Positions 37,701-46,460 of a DNA stretch of 64,000 bases are shown piece by piece. This DNA comes from Mytilus trossulus (taxonomy: Eukaryota; Mollusca; Bivalvia; Mytilida; Mytilidae). A program made the position numbers and the translations under genes. Numbering within the stretch: the stretch's first letter is position 1; each line of letters starts with the position of its first letter. The notes under the pieces were generated by a model, which searched no databases, had not been told where the DNA came from, and saw only the letters and a list, made by a program, of their open reading frames with translations. The stretch covers positions 35,518,886-35,582,885 of the forward strand of contig NC_086374.1 in the NCBI RefSeq assembly GCF_036588685.1, in the 5' to 3' direction.

Positions 37701-40700
37701 GTAGATTATTGTATAAGTTCTACAAGTTTATTGAAATATTTCAGAAATTTTTGTGTACTTGATTTTAGTCATTTTTATTCAGATGTTCATTGTGCACTAG
37801 CAATTTCATTGTCGGGGTTATCCCTGAAAAATGTAGAGGAAACGGGGGAGAATCGTAATCGTCAAATATTTTCTGAAAAAATTAAGAAATGGGATAATGA
37901 AAAATGTCATGAATTTAAAGATCAGATTGAACAAGGCAAAGTTGAAGAATTAAAGATACTATTAGACGAAGTAGAAAGTGGACATCTAGATTTTAGTAAA
38001 AAGTACTCGTCAGTTGATAAAACAAAAAATCAATACTTTACTTGACCATTTATGTTCAATATTCTGTAAATCTGCGAAATCCACATTCGGGACATGTAAA
38101 TTTTCGAATTCTAAGAAAAAAGGTAAAAAGAAACTTGGAAAATTGAAAAAAGAATGGTTTAATGACGACTGTCACTTTGAGAGACAAAATTTCAGAAAAC
38201 GTAAAAGAAAATTCAAATCATGTAGAACAGATCAAAATTTTCAAGACTTGAAACAAGCTGAAAAAAGATATAAAAAAGTTATGGATCAAGCTATTCTTGA
38301 TCACAAAAGAAATTTGTCAAAGAAAATTAAAAATTTTAAATCAAATAATTCACAAGAATTCTGGAAACTATTAAAAAGTGGGAAAAACCGGGAGCAACCC
38401 GACATTCCCATGGAAAAACTTTTTGAATTTTTTAAATCTTTAAACGAGGAACCAAATGACAAGCAAAACATTAACATACCATACATTGACCCTTACGATA
38501 TTAATCGTCTGAACGAAAGTATAAATAAAAATATTTCAAAAGACGAGATTAAAAAATGTATTAAAAAACTAAAAAACAATAAAGCCGCGGGAGAAGATTT
38601 GATTGTAAATGAATATATCAAGTCAACAGAAACTATATTTTTAGATATTTACGAACAACTATTTAATATCATTTTTGTAACAGGTGTTGTCCCAGATGGT
38701 TGGCTGATTGGAAATATTAAACCGTTTTTCAAAAACAAAGGTGACAAAATGGACCCAAAAAATTATAGACCAATTACAATTTTAAGCTGCCTCGGGAAAC
38801 TCTTTACTGCAATTTTGAGTGAGCGATTAACTAAGTTCTCAGACGAATTTCTTATCTTGAACGAAAATCAATGTGGATTTCGTAAGGGCTATTCAACAAT
38901 CGATAATTTGTTTATAATTTTTAACTTTTTTGAAATTCTAAAAAACAAAAAGAAAAAAATGTTTTGCGCTTTTATTGATTTTGAAAAAGCTTTCGATAAA
39001 GTTTGGCGGGATGGACTATGGTACAAGTTGCTAGTGAATAATATGAATGGTAACATGTATAATATAATTGTAAATATGTATAACGGTACAAAGTCTTGTA
39101 TTTCTTATAATGATTGTAAGTCAGAATTTTTCCCGTGTAGTAACGGGGTACGCCAAGGGGAAAATTTATCACCATTTCTTTTCGCCTTATTTATGAACGA
39201 CCTCGAGTCATATTTATCAAACTGTAACTTAGATGGTCTCCAAACGATAACTAACGAAATTGAAATCAAACTTAATACATATTTGAAATTATTTGTAATT
39301 TTGTATGCTGATGATACTGTGCTAATGGCAGAATCAGCTGCAGATCTTCAAAGGCAACTTGACTCATTTCAAGATTACTGTACTTTATGGAAACTGAAAG
39401 TAAATGCAGATAAAAGTAAAATCATGATATTTTCTAAAGGAACACTTCCAAGAAACCTACATTTCAATTTGAAGGGAACAGAATTAGAAATAGTGAATAG
39501 TATTAATTATCTAGGAATAGACCTAGCTAGAAGTGGGAATTTTAAGAAAGCGAAACAGTCCATAGCTAATAAAGCTACGAAGGCTTTCTACGAGGTTCTA
39601 AAATTAGGCAGAAACCACGGGCTTTCAATCAAAACGCAACTAGAATTATTCGATAAGATGATAAAGCCTATTTTATTATATGGGTGCGAAGTATGGGGTT
39701 TTAGCAATAATGAAATAATCGAAAAAGTCCACCTAAAATTTTGCAAATTGCTTTTACATTTAAAATCTTCTACACCATCGTATATGATATATGGCGAACT
39801 TGGAAGATATCCTCTAGAAATTGACATAAAAAATAGAATGATATCATTCTGGGGTAAAATTATTTCTGGAAAGGAGTCAAAATTGTCAAAAGTTGTCTAT
39901 AACTTATGTTTTCAATTGTCATTTGTAAATGGAGATAAATTTTTATGGTTAGATAACATAAAAAATATTTTGAATGAATGTGGCTTAACATATATTTGGA
40001 ATTCACAAACTTTTATTAATTTGAATTGGCTACGTCTTACAGTTAGTAGAAACCTTAAAGATCAATTTGAACAGAATTGGCACTTACTGTTAGAAGAATC
40101 ACCAAAAGCTATAAATTACAAAGTATTTAAAGATAGTTTTAGCTCTGAAGCTTATTTAGATATTTTAGATAACAAAAATCTAGTAGAATTTTGCAGATTT
40201 AGAACGACTAATCATAAATTACCCATTGAAGCTGGTAGATGGCTAAACACCAGCAGACAAAATAGAAACTGTACTCTGTGTAAAAACAATGAACTCGGGG
40301 ATGAATTTCACTTTATTTTGGAATGCAAATTTTTTGAACAGGAGAGGAAAAATTACATTGAAAAGTATAGCTACACAAAGCCAAATATTTTAAAATATAA
40401 ATTATTAATGTCATCAAAAAAGAAGGTTAAGTTGAGTAAACTCTGCAAATTTATCAAAATTATAAATAAATCTGTGTGAACTCCTGGCTTTATCTAGTGT
40501 GACGCCACCCTATTAATTATTTTTGTAACATGTCTTTTACTAAATGTATTTATTGAATATTGTATATATTGTAAATATTGTACATAATATTGTGTATTTC
40601 TCTATACCTTGTCAAAATGATGGTTTATTGAGAATAAAGATATATATGTAAATTGTTTAATGAGACCCTTTAAGGGTTCAAAACTTGATAGAAGCGTGCT

Positions 40701-43700
40701 TTGTGTTTTTTTAATATTAGGTTTGGTCGTTTTCGGTATTCTTGTGCTCCATAACTCCTTAACCCAAATATGTGCCCTAAATTTACTATAAACGTTTTGT
40801 TGTACAGTCCATAGGCTTGTTAAGGATATATAGGATTTAAAGCCATTTAAGGGTTCAAAACTTTATAGAAACGTTCTTGGTGGTGTATTTTTATGGTAGT
40901 GTTATTGTAACGGAGGGGGTCGGTGACGACACCTCCCGGGACGTGAAGTTCCCAGTATTGTGTCCCTATTCGACCACCTGATGTCAGATTATGGCTGAAC
41001 ATCAGACAATTAATCAAAAGAAACTATGTTTAGTCACAAATGTACAATAATTGCGGACAAACGAGAGTAAAAAAACTTTCTTAAATGAAGTTCAAAAATA
41101 GAGTAATTTCAAATGTAAAATGAAAAATAAAGTGTTCCAAGAGTTAGTCTTTAGTAAAGTTAATTGGCTTCGCGTTGTATTTTGTGTAGTAGAATTGCAC
41201 CAAGAAGAGGTGACTATCTCTTGCAAACTGCACCGAAGTGGTAACTATATATAACTCTAAACTCAAGTGGACTGATACAGTCCGGCGAGTATTTGGAGGA
41301 CTGTACAAGGCCGACTCCGACTGAAAAACAATTAAAATACTTATATTGTCATTAAACCGGATAACTTTTACATTAAAGGTACTGAATACAAATTGAATAA
41401 ACTAATATTCAAAAAACATTACAGAAACATCAAAAGTTAAATATTAAAACAGTTGAATTAACAATCCTTACTTTTATCTCACTATGGAGTTTAAATCAAA
41501 TTAAACTTAAAATAAACATTTAATCAACAAATAATTAATCTATCCAGAAGTAAGGGGAATTAACTAGGCACATTTATTACATTATTATAAGGTTTATATT
41601 TTAGGAAACATCAGTATTATATACTAAACGTTTATGAGTCACTTACCAACGAAGTTGAAGGGGACTTTCGGTTTGCAATTTGTCTGTCGGTCAAAATGTC
41701 CGTCCGGAAAATTAGTTTTCCGCATTTTTTAGTTTTAAACATATTTATTTATAGTGGATTCGGTAACACGTTTTGCAACTTATATAAATCCCTTTCCACT
41801 TTGCGAATGCGAGTGCTGCCTTGTAGCGGCATTAGCCTACTCGTTTTCGAAATCTACAAGGATGTCTTTTACGTGCAAGAGATATGGCACTGCTGTTAGC
41901 AATACTTGAATAAATTGATTTGATATTTAGTATACAATATAACCATGAAAAGTTACAGATCAAGTTCTAATTTTGTTACGGTTTGAGGATTTTTTTGCAG
42001 AGTAATGGCCCTTGGACTTAGGAAATTCACTCAGATAATTGGTTTCCACATTTTGACTTAAAATTTGACATAAAGATTATTTGTAAAACCATGACAAGTT
42101 ACAGATCAAGTGCGATTTGTGTTTGCAAAGTTATGGTCCTAGAACTTAGAAAAATAATGCAAGAATTTTCGACTATTCTTAATTCATTAACTTACAGATT
42201 TAGATTTGAAATTTTGTTTATAGTTTAACCATTACAAGTTACAGATCAAGTTTAAATTTAGTTTTGATTTGATGATATTTTGAAAATTCATGTGATCCTT
42301 AGACTTAGAAAAATCACACAATGTTCTGCACATGTTTTAGTCATGCTTGTCTAACTACCGTTATATTGATTTGATATTTGATATCTACTTTTAACATTAC
42401 AATTTGCACATCAATTCTAAATTTTCTGTTTGAGAATAATGAATATTAACTGGTAGGGAACTATGTATTGTCATGCAATACTTTTAGAATGATGGATAGT
42501 ACCAAAACAGGTCTCTGTCCACCCTTTTTATGTTTGTGTATCATTTCTTAGCCATTTTTTATGGATTTATTTTTTGAAGTTTAAATAAATTAATAGATCA
42601 ATTAATTTGAAAGTGAGATATGTAACAAAGTAACGTAAGTGAGACAATTGTACATGTACCGTAGAGTTTCTGGATATACATGATATAGGAGAAGTATTTT
42701 TTGGAAGGGGTTTGCCAACATTGCCTCTAAAAAATTTGAATTATGTTTCTAAATTTATATAAATATATAAAAAAAATGACGTATACTTAAAAAGAAAATT
42801 TTAAATATGACACTATCACGGCCATGCTTATATATATAATCTCTAAATGTATAGCATCACTCATAATTTACAGAAATTTGATATTCAGCTCCATTGAATG
42901 CATGTAAAGATGTACTTAGTTGAAATTTTTAAGAATCCAGTAATTAAAATTGATATTATAAGTCGAAAGAGCATCAGCTAAGGTACAAAACAAGCTGAAA
43001 AAAATATTGATAGGTCATGGAGCTCCTTTTTGAGATGTTTCAGTTTTAAAAAATGGGGAGAAAAGGCTGACTTGGACTTTTACCTTGCATTTGCATTGGT
43101 ATTAATTGGATCTCCAAATTAGCTATTGAAGATTTTTATGAAAATAAAAATTAAGTGTTATGGGGCAAAATATTTTACCCTATAGCTTTGGAAAAAATCC
43201 AAGGAGTCTGAATTATAATAATAATAACGTCCGAGAGGTCCCGTGTTCTTATAAAGATGTTTTGACATAATGAAGAGTTCACATAACGTCATATGTGTTT
43301 CTTACCTCGTAATACCCATTTGACATTACGATGTATATATTTTGGCATAATGTAATAGAAATACGACATAAAGATTTTTTAACATAACGTAAAGAAATTT
43401 TCACATCATGTAACAAAACTTTCAGATTAGGTAATGAAACAACTACATCACGTAATGAAGTTTTCACATTATGTAAAGAGGAATCCACACCATGTAATGA
43501 AGGTTACACATCATGTAATGAAGTTTTCACATCATGTAATGAAGTTTTCACATCATGTACAGAAGTTTTCACATCATGTAAAGAAAAATTCACATCATGT
43601 TAAGAAGAATTCACATCATGTAAAGAAGAATTCACATCATGTAATGAAGAATTCACATCATTTAAAGAAGAATTCACATCATGTAATGAAGAATTCACAT

Positions 43701-46460
43701 CATGTAAAGAAGAATTCACATCATGTAAAGAAGAATTCACATCATGTAAGCAACATTTGCATCATGTCATAGTATTTTCTTATTATAAGGCAGTGATGGC
43801 GTTCCATAGATAAGTATTCAAAGTTTTCAGTGAAGAAGCAAAAGTTGTACAAAAATCACAAGATTTCGCTGTTTACTTATAAAAGTTAACAAAAAAATTA
43901 ATACATTTGACTTTTCTTCCAGTGCTTTTCAAGTATTAAAAAAACTGATAAATGCATTTGCGATTTTACATGTTTTAAAACTAACACAAAGGACCAAGGC
44001 CTAATCCTGCGTTACACACTAAAGTGTGTAATTTTTGCCCGGAAGATTTAAAGGTTTCAATAAATTCTTTGGTAGACTGCAAAGATGCAAAATCGACTTT
44101 CATAAATTGTACATATATGTCACCATCTTGGATAATTCCATTTGTTCCTTTTTGCTTCTCTTCTTGGTATTCCTTCTTCATTCTTTCAATTGCCTACAGA
44201 TGCATAAATTTATAGCCGAGTTAAACACATAAACTACATATAAATTACTGTTTGCATGCAACGAAAAAACCAACCCAAAAACCTCGCTGAAACTATTATC
44301 TGTTTCTCTTGTTTGCATACTCTCCTTCTTTTACAGAAATCTATTTCAGAATATTTGATTTTGATACAATACAATCTTTGTCAGAGTACAAATACTGTAG
44401 ATGTTATTTAAATATGCTGAACGAAAACTGAATTAAGGGTTTGAAAAGTCACTGACCAGGGTTGGGTTGGATGCCTACTAAATTGCTAAAAGATAACGCA
44501 ATTTACTTTATACGTTGAACAAATGACAATAAATGACAAAACGTGCTTTAATTTTATTTGTTTCCATGTTTTTCTATATTTAAACCGAGTTCAAGAGTTA
44601 ATACTAGCTGTCCAGGTACAAACTAACAATTTAGCGAAATCCGCATATACACTACAATGCCAGCTATAAGAATGTAGCTCTTTCTGTAAACTAATCAGAC
44701 TGAGAACTTGCTCTTAATTCAATAGAGGTAAAACAATAGTATTGGCTAACTTAACTGTTTGTTTTTTTCTTGAAAACATGACAACTGAAACCATTAGGTG
44801 AGAAGAAAACGGAAAATTTCGTCAATGGTGACTCATTTGGAGATTTCGTCTCGCTTATTGATTTTTGTTGCTTATAGTTTGCTTTATCTGTTACAGTTCT
44901 TGGATGCTATTGAAAAACCTGATATTGAAATCATCATTTAGGAGTACTAGTAATTACTCATGAAAAGTTTATTCATTATTTGACAGATGTTAACTTATTT
45001 GTAGACCTTGAAGGCGGAATCACAGACTTATTTTTATAACTAGATATCCCAATGATTATTGTAGTCAAGACAAGTTGGCATTGACATCTTAGTTTCAGAT
45101 TAAAATTTTGCAAAGGTAAACGAAGAGACATTCGAATTTTCGGGTCAGGCGAGCCGATTAAGGGAATTTGGTTCAATATAAAAGGACACCAATGTCCTTC
45201 GGTTAAGAACTGTATACGTTGGTTTGGTTTGAGTTTTTTTTTTTATTCGATTGTTGCTTTACATTAATCATCCCTTTACATTTATATTTCCCAGTTTTAC
45301 CTCAAGAGCTCTCATCTCCGATCTACATGCTATTATCACTTTTGCGCCTAACATTGCAATCCATTTCGCTGTTTCATAACCGATTCCTATAAAAGACATG
45401 CAACGGAACGATAGATATATTTTTGATGATAATCATGAAAAGCTGTATTTACCATAACACTTTACCAAATATTTTCAGTAATGATTGGATACCATAATTG
45501 AAGCATATCTAATATCATCAGACTGTCAACCAAAACATAATGGCGTCCATAAAACATTCAAATGTATCAAATGGATGTCTTCAGTTTAGAAAACATGAAC
45601 TCTTGGACCAATATCTGCATCGTCATGCATTGCACTATATGCTTAATTTTGATGGAACCACATTGATTTAGTAGTATTCAGTAGTTCATTATTGATTTTC
45701 AATTTATTTTCATGTTTTTAAAACAAGCTTTTGTGAGTTTAACGGACAAATACAATGCTTTATTGATATACGAAAAAAAGAAAGATGTGGTATGATTGCC
45801 AATGCAATGAGACAACCCTAAAAAGGATACCAAATGCCACAGAAATTAACATTTATAGGTCACCGAACGGCATTCAACAATGAGTCAAACCAATATTGCA
45901 TTTTCAGCTATTAAAGGCCCCGGAATAACAAATGTAAATCAATTCAAACCAAAAAAATAACGGGCTTATATATGTACAACGTTATGAACGGAAACACATA
46001 TCTGACATAGGATCAAACGACAACCACTGAATCACAGGCTCCGGACTTGGGATAGACACATACATGCAGAATGTGGCGGGGTTAAACAGTTTAGCGGGCG
46101 CCCAACCATACCCATAACCTGGTACAGTGGTGAAACAGTACAACTTAACTCATCAGATGAATACAAACAGAAATACATGTATCAAAAGCACAGAATAGAC
46201 GCGACAGGGTACACGTCATCCCCACAACAAAAGAAACTGATCTGCGAGTCCTCGCAGTTACTGACAACCAGTTCAAGGCAAATAACTTATAATGAAAAAT
46301 GCAACTAAGACCTTTAAGACTAAGGCTATATTCTTGTTCATTTAGCTAAAGTTAATATGTTATATTTGTTAGTAAAAATCTCACCAGTATTACCACCTGT
46401 CACAACCACAACTTTGTCCCTGTCTAATGGCTCTCTTGGGAATGAGGTTCCTACGCCCAT
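28765..46460 (-). CDS. Short-chain dehydrogenase/reductase A (RDH/WWOX-like), full exon set but stop codon at exon 3/4 junction
   Basis: Exons in transcript order: 46385-46460, 45301-45386, 43986-44193, 32980-33014, 31613-31819, 30389-30545, 29939-30065, 28765-28876; total 1008 nt (335 codons plus stop). SDR landmarks are all present: VVVVTGGNTGIGYETAK (NAD(P)-binding TGxxxGIG split over exons 1/2), LVCNAGLG, VLVSSDGHN (catalytic Ser), YANSK (catalytic Tyr and Lys), THPGTVET. Families with this layout are retinol dehydrogenases 11-14 and the WWOX SDR domain; the substrate cannot be read from sequence. Exon 3 ends TTG T before a weak GTTAGT donor, and exon 4 starts AA TAT, giving TAA at codon 124. 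The paralogue B has C at that position (CAA). Intron 3 holds a 10.4 kb insertion. It is probably a recent pseudogene or a null allele; a sequencing error is possible. Confidence 0.85.
28877..29938 (-). other. SDR A intron 7, with a family B repeat copy
   Basis: Intron between the last two SDR A exons. About 29130-29335 is a copy of dispersed repeat family B, including GAGACTGTCATTAAAGTGAG, ACCAGGTTTAATCCACCATT and AGTCAGGAATATGACAGTTC. The rest is AT-rich with short ATATCAACACAATAT-type repeats near 29620-29690. Confidence 0.6.
30546..31612 (-). repeat. 355-bp tandem duplication in SDR A intron 5
   Basis: Units 30875-31229 and 31230-31584 are adjacent. By eye they are identical except one A/T difference (GACTATAGCTGATC against GACTATTGCTGATC). 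There is no ORF. The near identity indicates a very recent duplication or an assembly artefact. The sequence before 30875 is unremarkable intron. Confidence 0.92.
31820..32686 (-). other. SDR A intron 4, no firm feature
   Basis: Intron sequence. Around 32320-32410 a phrase (GGTCGGGTTGCTGTCTCTTA, GACACATTCCCCGTTACC) looks like a common dispersed repeat, but only one copy lies in this window. Confidence 0.4.
32687..32818. mobile_element. MITE of the CAGTGGCGGA family, copy 1
   Basis: Begins CAGTGGCGGATTGAG, with internal GAGGGGCCCGCTC and TTTCCTATATAATC, a G-run and an end resembling the complement of the start (CGGCCTCTGCTTG). It shares this plan with 47371-47525. The CAGTGGCGGA ends suggest a hAT-type non-autonomous element; that is inference. 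Confidence 0.6.
33015..33368 (-). other. SDR A intron 3, part between exon 4 and the 10.4 kb insertion
   Basis: About 350 bp of ordinary AT-rich intron. It ends with GATAAG (33363-33368), which is repeated at 43809-43814 on the other side of the insertion. Confidence 0.7.
33385..34957. mobile_element. Nested 1.57 kb element, 36-bp inverted ends, 5-bp target duplication ATCAC
   Basis: Ends are exact inverted repeats of 36 bp starting TACGGGGCGCCGAATGGGAC (33385-33420 and 34922-34957), bordered by ATCAC at 33380-33384 and 34958-34962. The other arm of the host element keeps the unoccupied site (GCCATCACTGCC, complement at 43787-43798), which proves the insertion. The interior is almost entirely tandem repeats, with no transposase. 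It is a non-autonomous DNA transposon. Confidence 0.93.
33540..34660. repeat. Symmetric tandem array of ACAAAATTGA/TCAATTTTGT units
   Basis: First block about 33700-33890: a 20-bp unit (TTTTGTGAGACAAAATTGAC) repeated about nine times. Then a 30-bp unit built from GAGACAAAAGTCAATTTTGT and CAATTTTGTT, about nine copies at 33895-34160 and about eleven at 34290-34640. Most units contain ACAAAA facing TTTTGT, so each can fold on itself. Long open frames on both strands (up to 326 codons) come from the repeat period being a multiple of three or nearly so; they are not genes. Confidence 0.9.
34990..35510 (+). repeat. 21-bp tandem array in the left arm of the 10.4 kb element
   Basis: A unit of about 21 bp (TTACATGATGTGAATTCTTC) is repeated roughly twenty times. 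It is most regular near the outer end and decays inward (TTACGTTATGTGAAAACTTC and further variants). The same unit, inverted, forms the right arm at 43240-43770. Confidence 0.9.
35847..36872 (+). CDS. LINE ORF1 protein (coiled coil plus L1-type RNA-binding domain)
   Basis: 341 residues from an ATG, stop TAG at 36870-36872. Residues about 10-130 have the heptad pattern of a coiled coil (MDLLNMILQVVTNIDSRVQG; LETKTSEINVQL). Residues about 155-275 resemble the RRM and C-terminal domain of L1-type ORF1 proteins: MKNNLIFKGL, FGNVHRFGKRS, ARPIIARFLYHRDLEHVL, FGIQEQFPAEIEEERKRLYP. The basic tail ends ETPH. ORF1 proteins bind LINE RNA and act as nucleic acid chaperones (family knowledge). The reading frame does not end functionally at the TAG: the same frame stays open for another 1.17 kb through the ORF2 endonuclease. 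Confidence 0.88.
   Translation: MTSVKMSLNETGKLIEETRKIIETGQDGHNNMDLLNMILQVVTNIDSRVQGMETKLDKRIDDLHQSMLSVSARVRTLETKTSEINVQLADCQASCQGVSNLFDDIQTRSEQILRKVIHHNGRITHLEQSPKEQLELPLNEINKLKDSILDLQCRSMKNNLIFKGLAFAKYENCEQKLQNFLYEELDIQHPIEFGNVHRFGKRSLNRARPIIARFLYHRDLEHVLKNANKLRGKPFGIQEQFPAEIEEERKRLYPIMKLAKQDGKLVKMFRDKLYIDGKLFIPRSNTENPTPQNQEPVPTEIQREGSGENTGYRDVLMTPSNDTQNGRYKRQRAGSSPETPH
36873..38045 (+). CDS. LINE ORF2, N-terminal part: APE-type endonuclease, no ATG start
   Basis: In frame with ORF1, directly after its TAG. The endonuclease fold begins at about 36999 (LNIIGLNCCGIKKR). The catalytic motifs are LVETKTDD, LIGDFNGRT and FYSDVHCALAI (degenerate SDH). The first ATG in this frame is at about 37152, already inside the domain, so a normal AUG start cannot give a complete endonuclease. 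The frame ends at 38045 by a shift at a run of six A (38024-38029); the reverse transcriptase continues in the next frame. The enzyme would nick target DNA to prime reverse transcription. Confidence 0.85.
   Translation, partial: KCQGEYTFISVDESEKDNDPSVNNININNHNNDTCQTKDNNVLNIIGLNCCGIKKRLKYEEFEKLIRKNDIICLVETKTDDIDTIKLTGYEFHMKNRKAIAKTRSGGIILGYKKEIASKIKPLSTHCKYVLWFKVSSDLLNLDQDIVIGIVYIPPEYTAFSSHDAFSQLEDEYTNFSKNYKFVALIGDFNGRTANDDDFLHSKETHGNNAANFVENDVLTLDLLNIPRKRNSLDPIRNRYGNKILDFCKGNNLFIVNGRIGEDRMTGQLTCKNASIVDYCISSTSLLKYFRNFCVLDFSHFYSDVHCALAISLSGLSLKNVEETGENRNRQIFSEKIKKWDNEKCHEFKDQIEQGKVEELKILLDEVESGHLDFSKKYSSVDKTKNQYFT
38014..40479 (+). CDS. LINE ORF2, C-terminal part: reverse transcriptase and zinc-finger tail
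   Basis: Reads on from the endonuclease after the shift at 38024-38029 (INTLLDHLCSIFCKSAKSTF matches the linker usually found there). Reverse transcriptase motifs follow in order: KNNKAAGEDLIVNEY, KNYRPITILSCLGKLF, NQCGFRKGYSTIDNLF, FCAFIDFEKAFDKVW, NGVRQGENLSPFLFALFMND, FVILYADDTVLMAE with the catalytic Asp pair, WKLKVNADKSKIMIF, and the thumb YLGIDLARSGNF. The C-terminus carries CTLCKNNELGDEFHFILEC (CX2C...HX4C). There is no RNase H domain. Apart from the one shift the 821-codon frame is intact, so this copy is young or recently active. Confidence 0.92.
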   Translation: MIKQKINTLLDHLCSIFCKSAKSTFGTCKFSNSKKKGKKKLGKLKKEWFNDDCHFERQNFRKRKRKFKSCRTDQNFQDLKQAEKRYKKVMDQAILDHKRNLSKKIKNFKSNNSQEFWKLLKSGKNREQPDIPMEKLFEFFKSLNEEPNDKQNINIPYIDPYDINRLNESINKNISKDEIKKCIKKLKNNKAAGEDLIVNEYIKSTETIFLDIYEQLFNIIFVTGVVPDGWLIGNIKPFFKNKGDKMDPKNYRPITILSCLGKLFTAILSERLTKFSDEFLILNENQCGFRKGYSTIDNLFIIFNFFEILKNKKKKMFCAFIDFEKAFDKVWRDGLWYKLLVNNMNGNMYNIIVNMYNGTKSCISYNDCKSEFFPCSNGVRQGENLSPFLFALFMNDLESYLSNCNLDGLQTITNEIEIKLNTYLKLFVILYADDTVLMAESAADLQRQLDSFQDYCTLWKLKVNADKSKIMIFSKGTLPRNLHFNLKGTELEIVNSINYLGIDLARSGNFKKAKQSIANKATKAFYEVLKLGRNHGLSIKTQLELFDKMIKPILLYGCEVWGFSNNEIIEKVHLKFCKLLLHLKSSTPSYMIYGELGRYPLEIDIKNRMISFWGKIISGKESKLSKVVYNLCFQLSFVNGDKFLWLDNIKNILNECGLTYIWNSQTFINLNWLRLTVSRNLKDQFEQNWHLLLEESPKAINYKVFKDSFSSEAYLDILDNKNLVEFCRFRTTNHKLPIEAGRWLNTSRQNRNCTLCKNNELGDEFHFILECKFFEQERKNYIEKYSYTKPNILKYKLLMSSKKKVKLSKLCKFIKIINKSV
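40668..43239. repeat. Interior of the 10.4 kb element, right of the LINE: repeats only
   Basis: A duplicated phrase (TTAAGGGTTCAAAACTT) occurs near 40670 and 40848. A GC-rich island lies at 40915-40960. About 41640-41720 (ACCAACGAAGTTGAAGGGGA, GTCTGTCGGTC) matches a repeat also seen at 50030-50110. At 41940-42300 there are three diverged copies of a phrase around AAGTTACAGATCAAGTT. No conserved protein domain was recognised; the frame at 41696-41899 overlaps the repeat. Confidence 0.6.
43240..43770 (-). repeat. 21-bp tandem array in the right arm of the 10.4 kb element
   Basis: Inverted counterpart of 34990-35510. Its units read GAAGAATTCACATCATGTAA on the plus strand, most regular at the outer end (43560-43750) and increasingly diverged towards 43240. 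Confidence 0.9.
44194..45300 (-). other. SDR A intron 2
   Basis: AT-rich intron. About 45000-45110 holds a diverged fragment of the 833-2150 repeat (AACTAGATATCCCAATGATT). Nothing else was recognised. Confidence 0.5.
45780..46240 (+). repeat. SINE-like family A copy, longest in the window
   Basis: Landmarks in order: GATGTGGTATGATTGCCAAT, AATTAACATTTATAGGTCAC, GCATTCAACAATGAGT, CAGCTATTAAAGGCCCCG, CAACCACTGAATCACAGGCT, CCGGACTTGGGATAGACA, AATGTGGCGGGGTTAAACAG, TTTAGCGGGCGCCC. The same order is found at 48920-49260, with partial copies at 22921, 25958 and 63345. I see no obvious tRNA-like promoter, so SINE is only a size-based label. Located in SDR A intron 1. Confidence 0.8.

Larger units (their letters stand above)
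35722..40660 (+). mobile_element. Near-full-length LINE retrotransposon (ORF1 + APE/RT ORF2)
   Basis: A leader of about 125 bp, ORF1, the endonuclease and reverse transcriptase coding region, and a 3' UTR of about 180 bp follow in order. A possible 7-bp target duplication TGAGACC lies at 35715-35721 and 40661-40667; it is short and therefore uncertain. There is no poly(A); the 3' end is AT-rich (AAAGATATATATGTAAATTG). It is inserted in the middle of the 10.4 kb inverted-repeat element. Confidence 0.85.
33369..43808. mobile_element. 10.4 kb element with long repeat-rich terminal inverted repeats, 6-bp target duplication GATAAG
   Basis: Left end TATGGAACGCCATCAC (33369) and right end GTGATGGCGTTCCATA (to 43808) are exact inverted copies, flanked on both sides by GATAAG. 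Inward, both arms continue TGCCTTATAA, then CTATGACATGATGCAAATGT, then a degenerate tandem array of a unit of about 21 bp (34964-35510 in the left arm, 43240-43770 inverted in the right). It lies in intron 3 of SDR A; removing it leaves an intron of about 0.54 kb. It carries a nested element in the left arm and a LINE in the middle. It has no gene of its own that I recognise. A 6-bp target duplication with long inverted repeats is known from Maverick/Polinton elements, but none of their genes is present, so the class is open. Confidence 0.88.

Noticed and set aside
33369..43808. Assignment of the 10.4 kb element as a Maverick/Polinton
   Set aside because: Only the 6-bp target duplication and long inverted repeats fit; no polymerase, integrase, protease or ATPase gene of that group is present.
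44976..45176. Minus-strand 66-codon frame near SDR A exon 2
   Set aside because: It overlaps a degenerate fragment of the 833-2150 repeat, which gives similar frames at 1282-1482 and 1821-2012.
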